A model generated the notes under the pieces. It was not told where the DNA came from, ran no database searches, and saw only the letters and a list, made by a program, of their open reading frames with translations. The translations under genes were made by a program, and so were the position numbers. 64,000 nt of DNA from Prevotella sp. (GTDB taxonomy: Bacteria > Bacteroidota > Bacteroidia > Bacteroidales > Bacteroidaceae), in NCBI GenBank assembly GCA_021636625.1, contig JAJWLX010000010.1, forward strand, positions 1 to 64,000, read 5' to 3'. This document shows positions 33,601 to 42,301 of this stretch, one piece after another; position 1 is the stretch's first letter, and every line of letters starts with the position of its first letter.

Positions 33601-36201
33601 GATGATGGAATATACGATATGCGCTCCGTTCTCCGAAGAGCCCACCTGAATATAGACCGGCTTGCCATCACGAGGGAAAGTCTTCGCCGTCTGATAATAC
33701 CATTCGGTGGTTGGCTCCACCGGATGGGTATCCTTCATACTGAAGAGCGTGAACTTCTGCTGCAGGGTATCCTGTCCACAGATTGCCTCCAACTGATGAA
33801 CGCCAGATTTCCAAACGAGGGAAGAAGAGGCAGAAGATGCATATTCCTTGATAGAAACCGGTGCATTCGCCTCGGCATCCTTCCATTCGCCCTTATCAAT
33901 GCGATATTTCAACCTGCTCGAAATCGGCATACCACTGGCGTTACGGTAAGCGAAGGTCACCATCTTCAGACTGTCTGACTCGATACGCTTAGGAAGATTC
34001 ACCGTGAGGATGGTTGGCTTGGTGCCAAGAGGCAGACTCATCACGCCCTCATGGCTCTCACCACCGATGTCGGTAACAATGGCTGAGACCTCGAAGTTGA
34101 AGAAACGGGCGATGCGCATGAAATCGCTCATATCGACCTCGTCTTTTCCTGACAAGGAAGCCTCCAGCGGAATCTCTACGTTGAAGGTTCCGTCCTCACG
34201 AGTCACGCAACTGTCAGTCTTCACCAACTGTCCGGCAGAGCCTGCGCCCCACCACCAGAGCTGGTTTCTGCGGGTCACCTGATACTCCACCTTGGCACCC
34301 TGTACAGGTATACCGGCATAGGTCTTTGCTGAAGCTTTCACCACCACGGTATCGCCCCAGTTATATTTCTCGTTCACCTTCGGGAAGGTAATCTCGAAGG
34401 TTGGACGCTTGTATTCCTCCACACGGAAGAAGCGGTTTACCTGGTCATTCACGGATACATGATACATGCCTGTCTGTCCCTCCTTCGGCAATTCGAAATC
34501 TACCGAAGCCGTACCATACTCGTCAACCTTCGCCTTCTTCATCTCCACCTCTTTCCAACTGGCATTACAGAGTTGGAAGTCCAGTTCATCTCTGCCAACA
34601 GGCACCTTTGCATCGACACCTTTCATGTCGACAAATCTGATAGCCGTAACATGCACAGTCTGACCGGGACGATAGATAGCACGGTCGGTATAAACCTGAT
34701 ATTTAGTCTCATTATCCTTCTTCTCATAATAGCGGGTACGGCTGAGATAGATGTACTTGGCAGGCATAAACTTGTCATTGTTGGTAGAAATCAATACCTC
34801 TCCATCCACATTCTTGAAATAAGCCTCTCCGTTCTCATCTGTTGTCAAGCGGGCATGAACTATTCGCTTGTCCTTCTTCGTCTTGAAATCATACCGCTGG
34901 TCATAGAGTTCTATCTTCGCCCCGGCGATAGGCTGTCCGTCTGTAGCATTCACCACTACATAGCGATGCCTGTCATCCGGCAACTGCTGGATCATCACCG
35001 CCAGATTGCTGACATAGAAGAGTTCTCGCTGCGGAGCGATGCCGGTATTATCCGAAGTCACCTCCATCAGATAGGCACCCAGCGGCAGATTGCCACCGAT
35101 TTCGATGGAATCCTTCACCGTTTCATAATCCGGCCGACCGTAGTAGTTGCGGCTATAATCCTTCTGATGCAGCTTCGTAGTCTTCTTCAGGAGCATCTTA
35201 TAGGTAGCCTCATCCTGCGCATTATAATCGTTATCTGCCGTAATATTGAGGCGGGAGATGCTGATTTTCAGGTTCTGGAGATTGCGCACATCCAGCTGCA
35301 CCCAAGCCTTCTCCCCAGGTCGCAACACCTGTGGCATATCCTGCACCTGGAACATCGGTTCGGTGAGGCGCTTCTGCGCATTCCTCAGCACATTCATTCT
35401 CGACCATCCACCCCATCTATTCAGTGCATAGTTGATATAGTTGAGCTTATCCAGCGGTTTGGCATCGGTAGCACCTTCCATGAAGCGGAAGTGCTCCACG
35501 GCAAGTTCGCCTGCCTCCGGAATATCCTGATAGACGTGGATGAGCGAGTCGATGGTATTCAGATACTTCGACTTTCTGACCTCTCTTACGTCATCCTGGC
35601 GGTATTTCTCGATAAGCTTGTAGGCACAGAGACAGGCTGCACCCCGATTTTCCACCTTATTGTAATAGGTGTACATCAGCAGATACGCCTCCTTGCTGTC
35701 AGCCTCGAAACCGATGAGATGCAGCAAATCGTTGTTGAAGGAACTGCCATCCACACCCTTCAGCGTCAGCGGCACATACCCGGTAGAAGCATTTCTGGCA
35801 AGAAGTTCAGGCTGCTCCAGGGCTTTCTTGAAGAACTCCTCGCTTTTCTTCCCATTCACCTCCCTATACACCTTGCCGAGCACGGCATATCTCACAGCCT
35901 TCAGCACGGGGTCTTTCGCTTTCAGTGCTTCCGTTTCCATCCGCTTCACATTGGGCGTCAGCGAGTCGGGCGAAATCTCTCTCCAGAGTATCGCCTGCCT
36001 TATCTCAGCCGCCAGCAGCTGGCCGTAGTCTTTCGCCGCCGTAGCCTTGGAGATGATTTTCTTCATCACCCCAATCTCGCTCTTGGGCTGATCCTTCTGA
36101 GCGATGATATCAGCTTGTTTCCACAAGTTGTCGTAGGTTTGAGCCGTTGCTTGCAGCATGGCAAACACGGTTATGAGGAGTGTTATAATGTTTCTTTTCA
36201 T
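30634..36201 (-). CDS. Large alpha-2-macroglobulin-family protein
   Basis: 1855 residues with signal peptide MKRNIITLLITVFAMLQATA. N-terminal helical region (about 1-260), MG domains including an MG2 block (YTDRAIYRPGQTVHVTAIR), bait/ANA-like region, then the A2M domain (ETAFFYPALESDNNGNVAIRFTLPESVTTWKFMGLAHD) and a thioester-domain-like helical part. The CGEQ thioester motif is absent; the equivalent region reads NPTEEDALSLMAAIYAN. It would therefore not crosslink proteases covalently. A VVEEMPQFAGG segment just before the A2M domain resembles the TonB C-terminal linker. Likely periplasmic envelope defence or quality control, by analogy with bacterial A2Ms. First gene of an operon with DUF1573 and ispH. 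Confidence 0.92.
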   Translation of the reverse strand: MKRNIITLLITVFAMLQATAQTYDNLWKQADIIAQKDQPKSEIGVMKKIISKATAAKDYGQLLAAEIRQAILWREISPDSLTPNVKRMETEALKAKDPVLKAVRYAVLGKVYREVNGKKSEEFFKKALEQPELLARNASTGYVPLTLKGVDGSSFNNDLLHLIGFEADSKEAYLLMYTYYNKVENRGAACLCAYKLIEKYRQDDVREVRKSKYLNTIDSLIHVYQDIPEAGELAVEHFRFMEGATDAKPLDKLNYINYALNRWGGWSRMNVLRNAQKRLTEPMFQVQDMPQVLRPGEKAWVQLDVRNLQNLKISISRLNITADNDYNAQDEATYKMLLKKTTKLHQKDYSRNYYGRPDYETVKDSIEIGGNLPLGAYLMEVTSDNTGIAPQRELFYVSNLAVMIQQLPDDRHRYVVVNATDGQPIAGAKIELYDQRYDFKTKKDKRIVHARLTTDENGEAYFKNVDGEVLISTNNDKFMPAKYIYLSRTRYYEKKDNETKYQVYTDRAIYRPGQTVHVTAIRFVDMKGVDAKVPVGRDELDFQLCNASWKEVEMKKAKVDEYGTASVDFELPKEGQTGMYHVSVNDQVNRFFRVEEYKRPTFEITFPKVNEKYNWGDTVVVKASAKTYAGIPVQGAKVEYQVTRRNQLWWWGAGSAGQLVKTDSCVTREDGTFNVEIPLEASLSGKDEVDMSDFMRIARFFNFEVSAIVTDIGGESHEGVMSLPLGTKPTILTVNLPKRIESDSLKMVTFAYRNASGMPISSRLKYRIDKGEWKDAEANAPVSIKEYASSASSSLVWKSGVHQLEAICGQDTLQQKFTLFSMKDTHPVEPTTEWYYQTAKTFPRDGKPVYIQVGSSENGAHIVYSIIAGNKLLEKGAWELGDSIVTLPFTYKEEYASGIVLNYSFVKQGKCYTRMMSIARPLPEKKLNIAWKTFRNRLTPGQKEEWTLKITTPDGKPAKAQLMSVLYDKSLDQIAPHFWNFSLGFYQSLPNCYWKHNLSFRSFYLNGVYPTKYYDEKQLDVDKFDGKFFSYYAYMQAVELSKLERSSGRTVEAVRIQKDELVQEEGRVMKTRGSNMIRFAAAAPSANKVFDVVEEMPQFAGGSGSDAGQFLDKVQVRENMNETAFFYPALESDNNGNVAIRFTLPESVTTWKFMGLAHDKEMRNGLLVDEAVAQKTVMVQPNMPRFLREGDKSTIVVKLFNTSDKKVSGNTRMQILDPETNKVVWQKTQNYSIDAEGSATISFDVQGLKEGVYINKVVAAGNGYSDGEQHYLPVLSNRELVVNTLPITLHQPGEQSFSLSKLFLNKEGKQAKGAEDAKVTVEYTNNPSWLMVKALPAISNPTEEDALSLMAAIYANTLSRHIQKTLNVNAKDIDDASGLASASDTLQKKVNKYVALLKKLQNKDGSFSWWKGMSGSRYMTTAVAEMMVRLNAIVGRQSSTASMLSGAIDYLRQQTAREVKAMKEDEAKAAQKAARNGKKGEAYQATPSEMALHYLYIVAMDGTCVKLKAPALNDMDYLLGKLKKMTGSLTIYGKAKAAVILALNYDYKTAADYLKSMEEYSVYREDMGRYYDTRKAYYSWRNYKIPTEVAAIEALQALDAQSIAAISSASSAISKQQTIEELQRWLLMSKRTQSWDTPVNTVDAVYAFMKGNESNWNKRAENAVLKLDGKLLPMPQDSTTLGYVKTEKAGKASTLSINKKSDYTSWGAVYAEFKQPLSEIASAESGIKVRRVIVPAESQGRGKAQAKVGEKVKVTLIITADRDYDFVKIVDKRAACLEPVNQLSGYQWGMECYVSPKDNTTNFYFDRLSKGKHFVEMEYYVDRKGDYQSGSCTAECTYSPEFGGRTEAYKMTVNN

Positions 36202-36256
36202 AAGCCAATTGTATGTTATGTTAATCGCAAATTGTTAAACATCTAACTTTTCAATG

Positions 36257-36264
36257 CAAAAATA
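36257..36264 (-). promoter_or_regulatory. -7 box for the alpha-2-macroglobulin operon
   Basis: Minus strand TATTTTTG fits TAnnTTTG, 56 bases before the start codon; -33 not clear. Confidence 0.5.
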
Positions 36265-36307
36265 CAAAAAATATCTGTTTTCTAACCTAGAAACTGAAAC
36301 TTTTTAG

Positions 36308-36315
36308 TATCTTTG
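36308..36315 (+). promoter_or_regulatory. -7 box of the GH94 gene
   Basis: TATCTTTG, 45 bases before the ATG. No TTTG box at the expected distance. Confidence 0.55.
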
Positions 36316-36359
36316 CACCAAATTCATGCAAAATTCTAAAAATAAACATTAAAAAAACA

Positions 36360-38855
36360 ATGGCAGAGAAAAAGTATGGTCATTTTGATGACGCCAATCG
36401 CGAGTACGTGATTACTGACCCAAAGACCCCATGGCCTTGGATCAACTATTTGGGTAACGAGGATTTCTTCTCGCTTATCTCCAACACAGCAGGTGGGTAT
36501 TCTTTCTATAAGGATGCCAAGTTCCGTCGTCTCACCCGCTATCGCTACAACGGGGTACCTATGGACAACGGCGGTCGCTACTTCTACATCAAGGATGGCG
36601 ATACCGTCTGGAATCCAGGCTGGAAACCATGCAAGACGCCACTCGACAGCTATGAGTGCCGCCACGGCATGAACTATACCCGCATCACGGGCAGCAAGAA
36701 CGGCGTAGAGGCAAGCGTTCTCTTCTTCGTTCCACTCCACACCTGGGCTGAAGTCCAGAAGATGACGCTGAAGAATCAGACTGCGGAAGTAAAGACCCTC
36801 AAAGTGTTCTCCTTTGCAGAATGGTGCCTCTGGAATGCCGCTACCGATATGGAGAACTTCCAGCGCAACTTCTCTACAGGCGAAGTGGAGGTAGAAGGAT
36901 CTACCCTCTATCACAAGACGGAGTACCGTGAGCGCCGCAACCACTATGCTTTCTACACCGTAAATACCGAGATTCAGGGCTACGATACCGACCGTGAGAG
37001 CTTCATCGGACTCTACAACGAGTTTGCCGAGCCGGAAGCCGTGATGGAAGGCAAGCCACGCAACAGTTTTGCCCATGGCTGGAGCCCTATCGCATCACAT
37101 TATATAGAGGTAACCCTGCAGCCGGGCGAGAGCCGCGACCTCATCTTCCTTCAGGGATACGTAGAAAACGAACAGGACAAGAAGTTCTCTGCCAAGAAGG
37201 TGATCAACAAGGAGAAGGCACATCAGCTCATCAAGAAATTCGATACCACCGAAAAGGTGGATGCAGCCTTTGCTGAACTCAACCAGTACTGGGATAACCT
37301 GCTGAACATCTTCACCGTGAAGAGCGGAAACGATAAGCTCGACCGCATGGTGAACATCTGGAACCAGTATCAGTGCATGATAACCTTCTGCATGTCGCGT
37401 TCAGCAAGCTTCTTCGAGAGCGGCATCGGCAGAGGCATGGGCTTCCGTGATTCCAACCAGGACCTCGTAGGTTTCGTTCATCAGATACCTACCCGTGCCC
37501 GCCAGCGCATCATCGACATCGCCAGCACCCAGTTCCCTGACGGTGGCTGCTATCACCAGTATCAGCCACTCACCAAGCGTGGCAACAACGATATCGGTGG
37601 CGGTTTCAACGATGACCCTTGCTGGCTCATTTTCGGAACCGTAGCCTACATCAAGGAGACGGGAGATTTCTCCATCCTCTCCGAGCAGGTACCATTCGAT
37701 AACCAGCCAGGCAGCGAGGTGAGTCTCTTTGAACATCTGAAGATTTCGATGAACCACGTCATCAACAACCTGGGTCCGCATAAGCTTCCACTCATCGGCA
37801 GAGCCGACTGGAACGACTGTCTGAACCTGAACTGCTTCTCCTGGGATCCGAACGAGAGCTTCCAGACCACCGAGAACAAGGGCGAAGGCAGCAAGGCAGA
37901 GAGCCTGATGATTGCCGGACTGTTTGTTGTTACCGGCAAGGATTACATCGCCCTCTGCAAGCAGCTTGCCAAGGAGGCATCCAACTGCCGCGAAGGAGAG
38001 ATAGCCGGACTTGCCGAGGAAGATTACCTGGTAGAAGCCGATCGCATGCAGCAGGCAGTAGATGCGATGAGCGAAGCCGTGAAGCAGCATGGCTGGGACG
38101 GCGAATGGTTCCTCCGTGCCTACGATTTCTTCGGCAACAAGATAGGCAGCAATGAGAACGAAGAAGGCAAGATCTTCATCGAGAGTCAGGGCTGGTGTAC
38201 CATGGCTGGCATCGGACTGGAAGAAGGCCTCTGCGCCAAGGCACTGGATAGCGCCAAGGAACGCCTGGAATGCGAGCATGGAATGGTGCTGAACAACCCA
38301 GCCTACACCACCTATCATGTAGAGATGGGCGAGATTTCATCCTATCCGGAAGGTTACAAGGAGAATGCCGGCATCTTCTGCCACAACAATCCTTGGGTCA
38401 TCATCGGTGAAACCGTTGCCGGACGTGGCAATGATGCCTGGAACCATTATACCAAGATTCTGCCAAGCTATGTAGAGGAGAAATATCAGACCCTGCACAA
38501 GGTGGAGCCATACGTCAACTGCCAGATGGTAGCCGGCAAGGATGCCGCCAAGCCTGGCGAGGGCAAGAACTCCTGGTTAACCGGTACAGCCGCCTGGATG
38601 TGGTACACCGTGTCGGAGTTCATCCTCGGCATCAAACCGGATTACGAGGGATTGAACATCGACCCATGTCTGCCAAGCACCGCCCATGAATACGAGGTAA
38701 CCCGCAAGTTCCGTGGTGGCGAATACCACATCATCGTGAAGAATCCTGAAGGCAGGGAGAAAGGCGTGAAGCAGATTACCGTAGATGGAAAGACCATCGA
38801 TGGCACCATCATCCCTTGCCTGGAAGGCAAGCACGAGGTGATTGTACAAATGTAA
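36360..38855 (+). CDS. GH94 family phosphorylase, probably cellobiose phosphorylase
   Basis: 831 residues, no signal peptide, so cytoplasmic. The opening ([27 protein letters not shown], seen around residues 6-32) and the glycine-rich [18 protein letters not shown] are typical of cellobiose phosphorylases. The ADWNDCL motif (D483, D486) holds the catalytic general acid; phosphate is the nucleophile. Splits cellobiose into glucose-1-phosphate and glucose, saving ATP. Cellodextrin or laminaribiose phosphorylase are alternatives in the same family. A small lipoprotein gene follows 20 bases later. Confidence 0.9.
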   Translation: MAEKKYGHFDDANREYVITDPKTPWPWINYLGNEDFFSLISNTAGGYSFYKDAKFRRLTRYRYNGVPMDNGGRYFYIKDGDTVWNPGWKPCKTPLDSYECRHGMNYTRITGSKNGVEASVLFFVPLHTWAEVQKMTLKNQTAEVKTLKVFSFAEWCLWNAATDMENFQRNFSTGEVEVEGSTLYHKTEYRERRNHYAFYTVNTEIQGYDTDRESFIGLYNEFAEPEAVMEGKPRNSFAHGWSPIASHYIEVTLQPGESRDLIFLQGYVENEQDKKFSAKKVINKEKAHQLIKKFDTTEKVDAAFAELNQYWDNLLNIFTVKSGNDKLDRMVNIWNQYQCMITFCMSRSASFFESGIGRGMGFRDSNQDLVGFVHQIPTRARQRIIDIASTQFPDGGCYHQYQPLTKRGNNDIGGGFNDDPCWLIFGTVAYIKETGDFSILSEQVPFDNQPGSEVSLFEHLKISMNHVINNLGPHKLPLIGRADWNDCLNLNCFSWDPNESFQTTENKGEGSKAESLMIAGLFVVTGKDYIALCKQLAKEASNCREGEIAGLAEEDYLVEADRMQQAVDAMSEAVKQHGWDGEWFLRAYDFFGNKIGSNENEEGKIFIESQGWCTMAGIGLEEGLCAKALDSAKERLECEHGMVLNNPAYTTYHVEMGEISSYPEGYKENAGIFCHNNPWVIIGETVAGRGNDAWNHYTKILPSYVEEKYQTLHKVEPYVNCQMVAGKDAAKPGEGKNSWLTGTAAWMWYTVSEFILGIKPDYEGLNIDPCLPSTAHEYEVTRKFRGGEYHIIVKNPEGREKGVKQITVDGKTIDGTIIPCLEGKHEVIVQM

Positions 38856-38875
38856 TCGATTAATTCAAAATAATA

Positions 38876-39295
38876 ATGAAGAAAATTTTATGTTTTGTGG
38901 CAGCTCTGGCTGCCACAACTTTTATCACAACAACCAGTACAAGCTGTAAGTTTGCACCCGACCAGCATGACGGCGATACCGTAGCCGCCAGTGAGTTTTA
39001 TCCGATAGATACATCAGCTATCCACGCCAAGAAGACGGCGAAGATAGCTGCAGTCAAGGCAGGCAAGGATAGTGTGGGCATCTACTACATAGGCAGTGGT
39101 TCCACCAAGGACATCATCCAGCTCGTCTCCTACCCTTCCCGTCGTGATACGATGATATTCAGCAAGACCCGCCATATCAAGGTAAAAGGTAATGCCGATA
39201 TCAACCACGTGGTTAGAGTGGATTACTACCTGCTCAACGGCAAGGATTCATTAGTGAAATATGTGGAGGAAGTGGAGCTCAAAACAAATCATTGA
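38876..39295 (+). CDS. Small lipoprotein downstream of the GH94 gene, no known family
   Basis: 139 residues. Signal peptide with a lipobox-like Cys (TTTSTSCK, Cys about residue 24), then a soluble domain with strands around YYIGSGSTKDIIQLVSYPSRRDTM and IKVKGNADINHVVRVDYYLL. I do not recognise a family. It is close enough to be co-transcribed with the phosphorylase, but a functional tie is unproven. Its end overlaps the end of the convergent ATPase gene by 17 bases. Confidence 0.7.
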   Translation: MKKILCFVAALAATTFITTTSTSCKFAPDQHDGDTVAASEFYPIDTSAIHAKKTAKIAAVKAGKDSVGIYYIGSGSTKDIIQLVSYPSRRDTMIFSKTRHIKVKGNADINHVVRVDYYLLNGKDSLVKYVEEVELKTNH

Positions 39296-40709
39296 GCACC
39301 ACTTCATTCTGGGCAATGCCCGAATACATATTCCGCTGAAGACCATAACTGCTGATAAATGTCAGCTGTATCGACTTTCGGGTCTTCGTTTCCTCCATAA
39401 AACGGACGATTTTGTTTCTCAGAATCTTCTCGTAATCCTTATTGATGGCAAACTCACTTTCCGAAAACTTCATTTCGCAAAGATTGATGGTATTGTCACC
39501 ACGCTCTATCACCATGTCTATCTGGGCTGCCCGCTCCGTCGATCCGGCATCACTCTTGCTTCGCCAGGAATACAACTGGGTAGCCACACCAGAAATTCCC
39601 AACCGCTGCTTCACCCGGTCGATATGATTCATCGCCAATATCTCGAAAGAGACTCCAGCCCAGGCATAAAAACGGGGCGTGCGCTGCAACTTACTCCAAT
39701 ACAGAAGATTACGGAATGAACTATCGCGCAGGAAACGGAAATAGAACAAGGTGAAGAAATCTACCAACTGATAGAGAGACTTTCGGGTGGAGCAGCCATA
39801 GTTGACATACTTTCTGATGAAACCGCAGGATTCCAGATTGTCGAGAATCGTGGTCAACGATTTGCCCGACTTCATCCCGGTGGCATCGGCTATTTCCGAG
39901 CGCATCATACCATAGCCACGCTCGTTCAGGCATTCTACCACCTTGACGTATGCCTCAGAATCCTTAAACAGAGAGCGATAGAGAATCGTAAACTCATTGT
40001 ACAACTGACCATTGGGATTGAACAGCAAACGGTCTATATTCTGAGCCAAACTTAATCGCTCATCAAAAAGGTTCAGATAATATGGGATTCCTCCCAATAT
40101 CATATAAAGTTCTGCCAGTTCATATCTGGACAACATCATCCCTTTAGTATTCAGGAATGCCTCCGACTCCCCAAGAGAAAAAGGCTGTAGGAAAAGGCGA
40201 TGGGTAAGGCGACCATAAAGTCCACCATGGTTATTGATGAGTTTATCCATCATCCAGGAAGTGGCAGAGCCACAGACAATGAGAACGATGTCGCGACGTG
40301 CCGAAGCCCATCCATTCCAGAAATGCTCCAAGGCTGAAATAAAATTAGAACCCGCAGTATCCATCCAAGGCAGTTCGTCGAGAAAAACCACCTTGCGTTC
40401 TATCCCGTTTAAAGAATCAAGATAAGTGATAAGCATTTCGAAAGCATCGAGCCAGTCGTGGGGAACAGAGGTTACATTCCTGTCGTAACGTCGAAGCGTA
40501 TAAAAGAAATTTTTCAACTGCTCCAGTGTGGTTCCTCCCGCCAATCCTGATGTCTGAAACACCATTTCCTGCTCAAAATATTCGCGCACAAGAAACGTTT
40601 TCCCCACTCTGCGGCGTCCGCATACAGCCACAAATTCCGACTGCCTTGACTCGTAAATACGCGCCAAGGTATCTTGTTCACTCTTTCTGCCTATGATATT
40701 ATTCTTCAT
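39279..40709 (-). CDS. Archaeal-type ATPase with DUF234 nuclease-like C-terminus
   Basis: 476 residues. AAA+ (Pfam ATPase_2-like) N-terminus: Walker A CGRRRVGKTFLVREY, Walker B VVFLDELPWMD. A winged-helix region follows (about 255-340: ATGMKSGKSLTTILDNLESCGFI). The C-terminal DUF234 domain has the PD-(D/E)XK-like pattern QIDMVIERG...NLCEMKFSESEF. Such proteins are common in Bacteroidetes; their role is unknown, and DNA processing or defence has been suggested. The promoter is covered by four TTATTGGCTAA-type sites, so it is probably tightly regulated. Confidence 0.88.
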   Translation of the reverse strand: MKNNIIGRKSEQDTLARIYESRQSEFVAVCGRRRVGKTFLVREYFEQEMVFQTSGLAGGTTLEQLKNFFYTLRRYDRNVTSVPHDWLDAFEMLITYLDSLNGIERKVVFLDELPWMDTAGSNFISALEHFWNGWASARRDIVLIVCGSATSWMMDKLINNHGGLYGRLTHRLFLQPFSLGESEAFLNTKGMMLSRYELAELYMILGGIPYYLNLFDERLSLAQNIDRLLFNPNGQLYNEFTILYRSLFKDSEAYVKVVECLNERGYGMMRSEIADATGMKSGKSLTTILDNLESCGFIRKYVNYGCSTRKSLYQLVDFFTLFYFRFLRDSSFRNLLYWSKLQRTPRFYAWAGVSFEILAMNHIDRVKQRLGISGVATQLYSWRSKSDAGSTERAAQIDMVIERGDNTINLCEMKFSESEFAINKDYEKILRNKIVRFMEETKTRKSIQLTFISSYGLQRNMYSGIAQNEVVLNDLF

Positions 40710-40744
40710 CTTCTTATTCTCCTGCTTTAATTTCTAACCATCTG

Positions 40745-40752
40745 CAAAAATA
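40745..40752 (-). promoter_or_regulatory. -7 box of the DUF234 ATPase promoter
   Basis: Minus strand TATTTTTG. The expected -33 position (about 40773-40776) is occupied by the nearest TTATTGGCTAA site. Confidence 0.6.
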
Positions 40753-40766
40753 GCAAGAAAAAAGCA

Positions 40767-40855
40767 ATTATTGGCTAATTCTTACATAACTTTTAGCCAA
40801 TAGCACCTATTTTTAAGTATTATTGGCTATAATGAGCGGCACATTTAGCCAATAA
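40767..40855. promoter_or_regulatory. Four alternating TTATTGGCTAA-type operator-like sites
   Basis: Copies read TTATTGGCTAA at 40768-40778 (+), TTAGCCAATA at 40793-40802 (-), TATTGGCTAT at 40821-40830 (+), TTAGCCAATAA at 40845-40855 (-). The alternation forms two inverted pairs. The copy closest to the gene covers the -33 region, which suits a repressor. Confidence 0.85.
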
Positions 40856-40871
40856 CAAAAAAACTCAGCAC

Positions 40872-40912
40872 AAAAAAAAGGCTAGCATGCAAAAAGGCAC
40901 GCTAGTCTTTTT
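40872..40912. terminator. Bidirectional terminator after uxuA
   Basis: GGCTAGCATGC (40880-40890) pairs with GCACGCTAGTC (40897-40907) with one mismatch and one G-T pair. T8 follows on the minus strand (A8 at 40872-40879) and T5 on the plus strand. Serves uxuBA. The rest of the 287-base gap holds the operator sites and short AT-rich repeats (ATAAACTAA near 40967 and 40992). Confidence 0.85.
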
Positions 40913-40996
40913 CGTATTTTATCTAACCTGAATTTCAAATCACTAAATAGCCTAAGCCTATAACTATAAACTAAGCCTAAAATTATAAATTATAAA

Positions 40997-42268
40997 CTAA
41001 TCATAAAATCCCGGCTGCTTGTACTCTATGCCCAGCTCATCATCCACGGTGGCGATGACGCCCTGAATCTGACCCATGGCAAACATGCGGCCCAAGAGGG
41101 TGTAACCGGCATTGTGACCGTGGTTGCTCTCATCGAATACGCCACCAGGCTCATCGGTGAAGGTCATGCCATGATCTACTCGCATAGGCAATCGGCGACC
41201 CGAATTGCACTTGCCTTCCTGCTCTGCCTTCTCAAAAATGCGGCAAAGATCTATCAGATGACCACGACCACCCAGGTGGGAAGCCTCCGTGAAGTTGCCG
41301 TTAGGGAAGATGTAGCAGGAACGCAGGTGAACGAAGTGGGTGCGGTCGGCAAACTGCTTCGCCATGGCTACACAGTCGTTGTGCTCACCGGCAGAGAATG
41401 AACCTGCACAGAAAGTCAGTCCGTTGTGCTTGTTTGGCACGGCATCGAGCATCCACTGGATATCCTCGGCACGACCGATGATTCTTGGCAAGCCGAATAC
41501 AGGATAAGGAGGATCGTCTGGGTGAACACACATGTTGATATCGTACTCATCGCAGATAGGCATGATAGCCTCCAGCCAGTACTTCATGTTCTCCTGCAAC
41601 TTCTTCTTGTCGATGCCATCATAAAGCTTCAACAGGTCGCGGAACTTCTGGACTGGAGCAGAATCGCCCTCGCTGAAGTTACCCGATACGAAACCCTGAG
41701 TCTTGATAATGATATTCTCTACCAGGGCATGATCCTGCTCTGGTGTAGAAGTCTTCTTGATTTCATCAGCCTCAGCCACGAGGTCTCTGCCCCACTTGTG
41801 CTCCTTAGAGAACTCAGCCCAATCCTCACGGGCACCTTCACGCTGCAGGATATAGATATCAAAGTAGGCAAACTCGCCCCAGTTCATATAGAGGTTGTTG
41901 GCTCCGTTAGGATTCTCGTGTGCCAAATCGGTACGTGCCCAGTCCAGTACCGGCATGAAGTTGTAGCAGATGCACTTGATGCCTTCCTCGCCCAGGTTTC
42001 TCAGACTCTCCTTATACACCTCAATCTGATGGTCACGATCGGGACCGCCATACTTCAAGGTTTCAACCACTGGCAAAGACTCAACCACGCTCCATTTCAT
42101 GCCGTATGACTCTATATATTCCTTGAGTTCATGAATCTTCTCGCGTGTCCAAACCTCGCCCAGAGGGACATCGTGCAATGCAGTAACGATGCCCTCAACA
42201 CCTATTTGCTTCAACTGTGCAAGTGTAATCTTATCCTTCTTGCCAAACCAGCGCCATGTTCTTTCCAT
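40997..42268 (-). CDS. uxuA: D-mannonate dehydratase
   Basis: 423 residues. Converts D-mannonate to 2-keto-3-deoxygluconate in hexuronate catabolism. The start MERTWRWFGKKDKITLAQLKQIG is the family signature; MCVHPDDPPYPVFGLPRI and FCAGSFSAG carry metal-binding residues of the xylose-isomerase-like barrel. Slightly longer than E. coli UxuA. Second gene after uxuB, 33 bases apart, same strand. Confidence 0.96.
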   Translation of the reverse strand: MERTWRWFGKKDKITLAQLKQIGVEGIVTALHDVPLGEVWTREKIHELKEYIESYGMKWSVVESLPVVETLKYGGPDRDHQIEVYKESLRNLGEEGIKCICYNFMPVLDWARTDLAHENPNGANNLYMNWGEFAYFDIYILQREGAREDWAEFSKEHKWGRDLVAEADEIKKTSTPEQDHALVENIIIKTQGFVSGNFSEGDSAPVQKFRDLLKLYDGIDKKKLQENMKYWLEAIMPICDEYDINMCVHPDDPPYPVFGLPRIIGRAEDIQWMLDAVPNKHNGLTFCAGSFSAGEHNDCVAMAKQFADRTHFVHLRSCYIFPNGNFTEASHLGGRGHLIDLCRIFEKAEQEGKCNSGRRLPMRVDHGMTFTDEPGGVFDESNHGHNAGYTLLGRMFAMGQIQGVIATVDDELGIEYKQPGFYD

Positions 42269-42301
42269 ATATATTATATAATGTATAAGTTTAAAAATGA
42301 A

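Noticed and set aside
34459..36246. 595-codon plus-strand ORF opposite the alpha-2-macroglobulin gene
   Set aside because: It is an antisense shadow of a conserved gene; the translation is rich in His, Leu and Ile with no domain, and it has no promoter.
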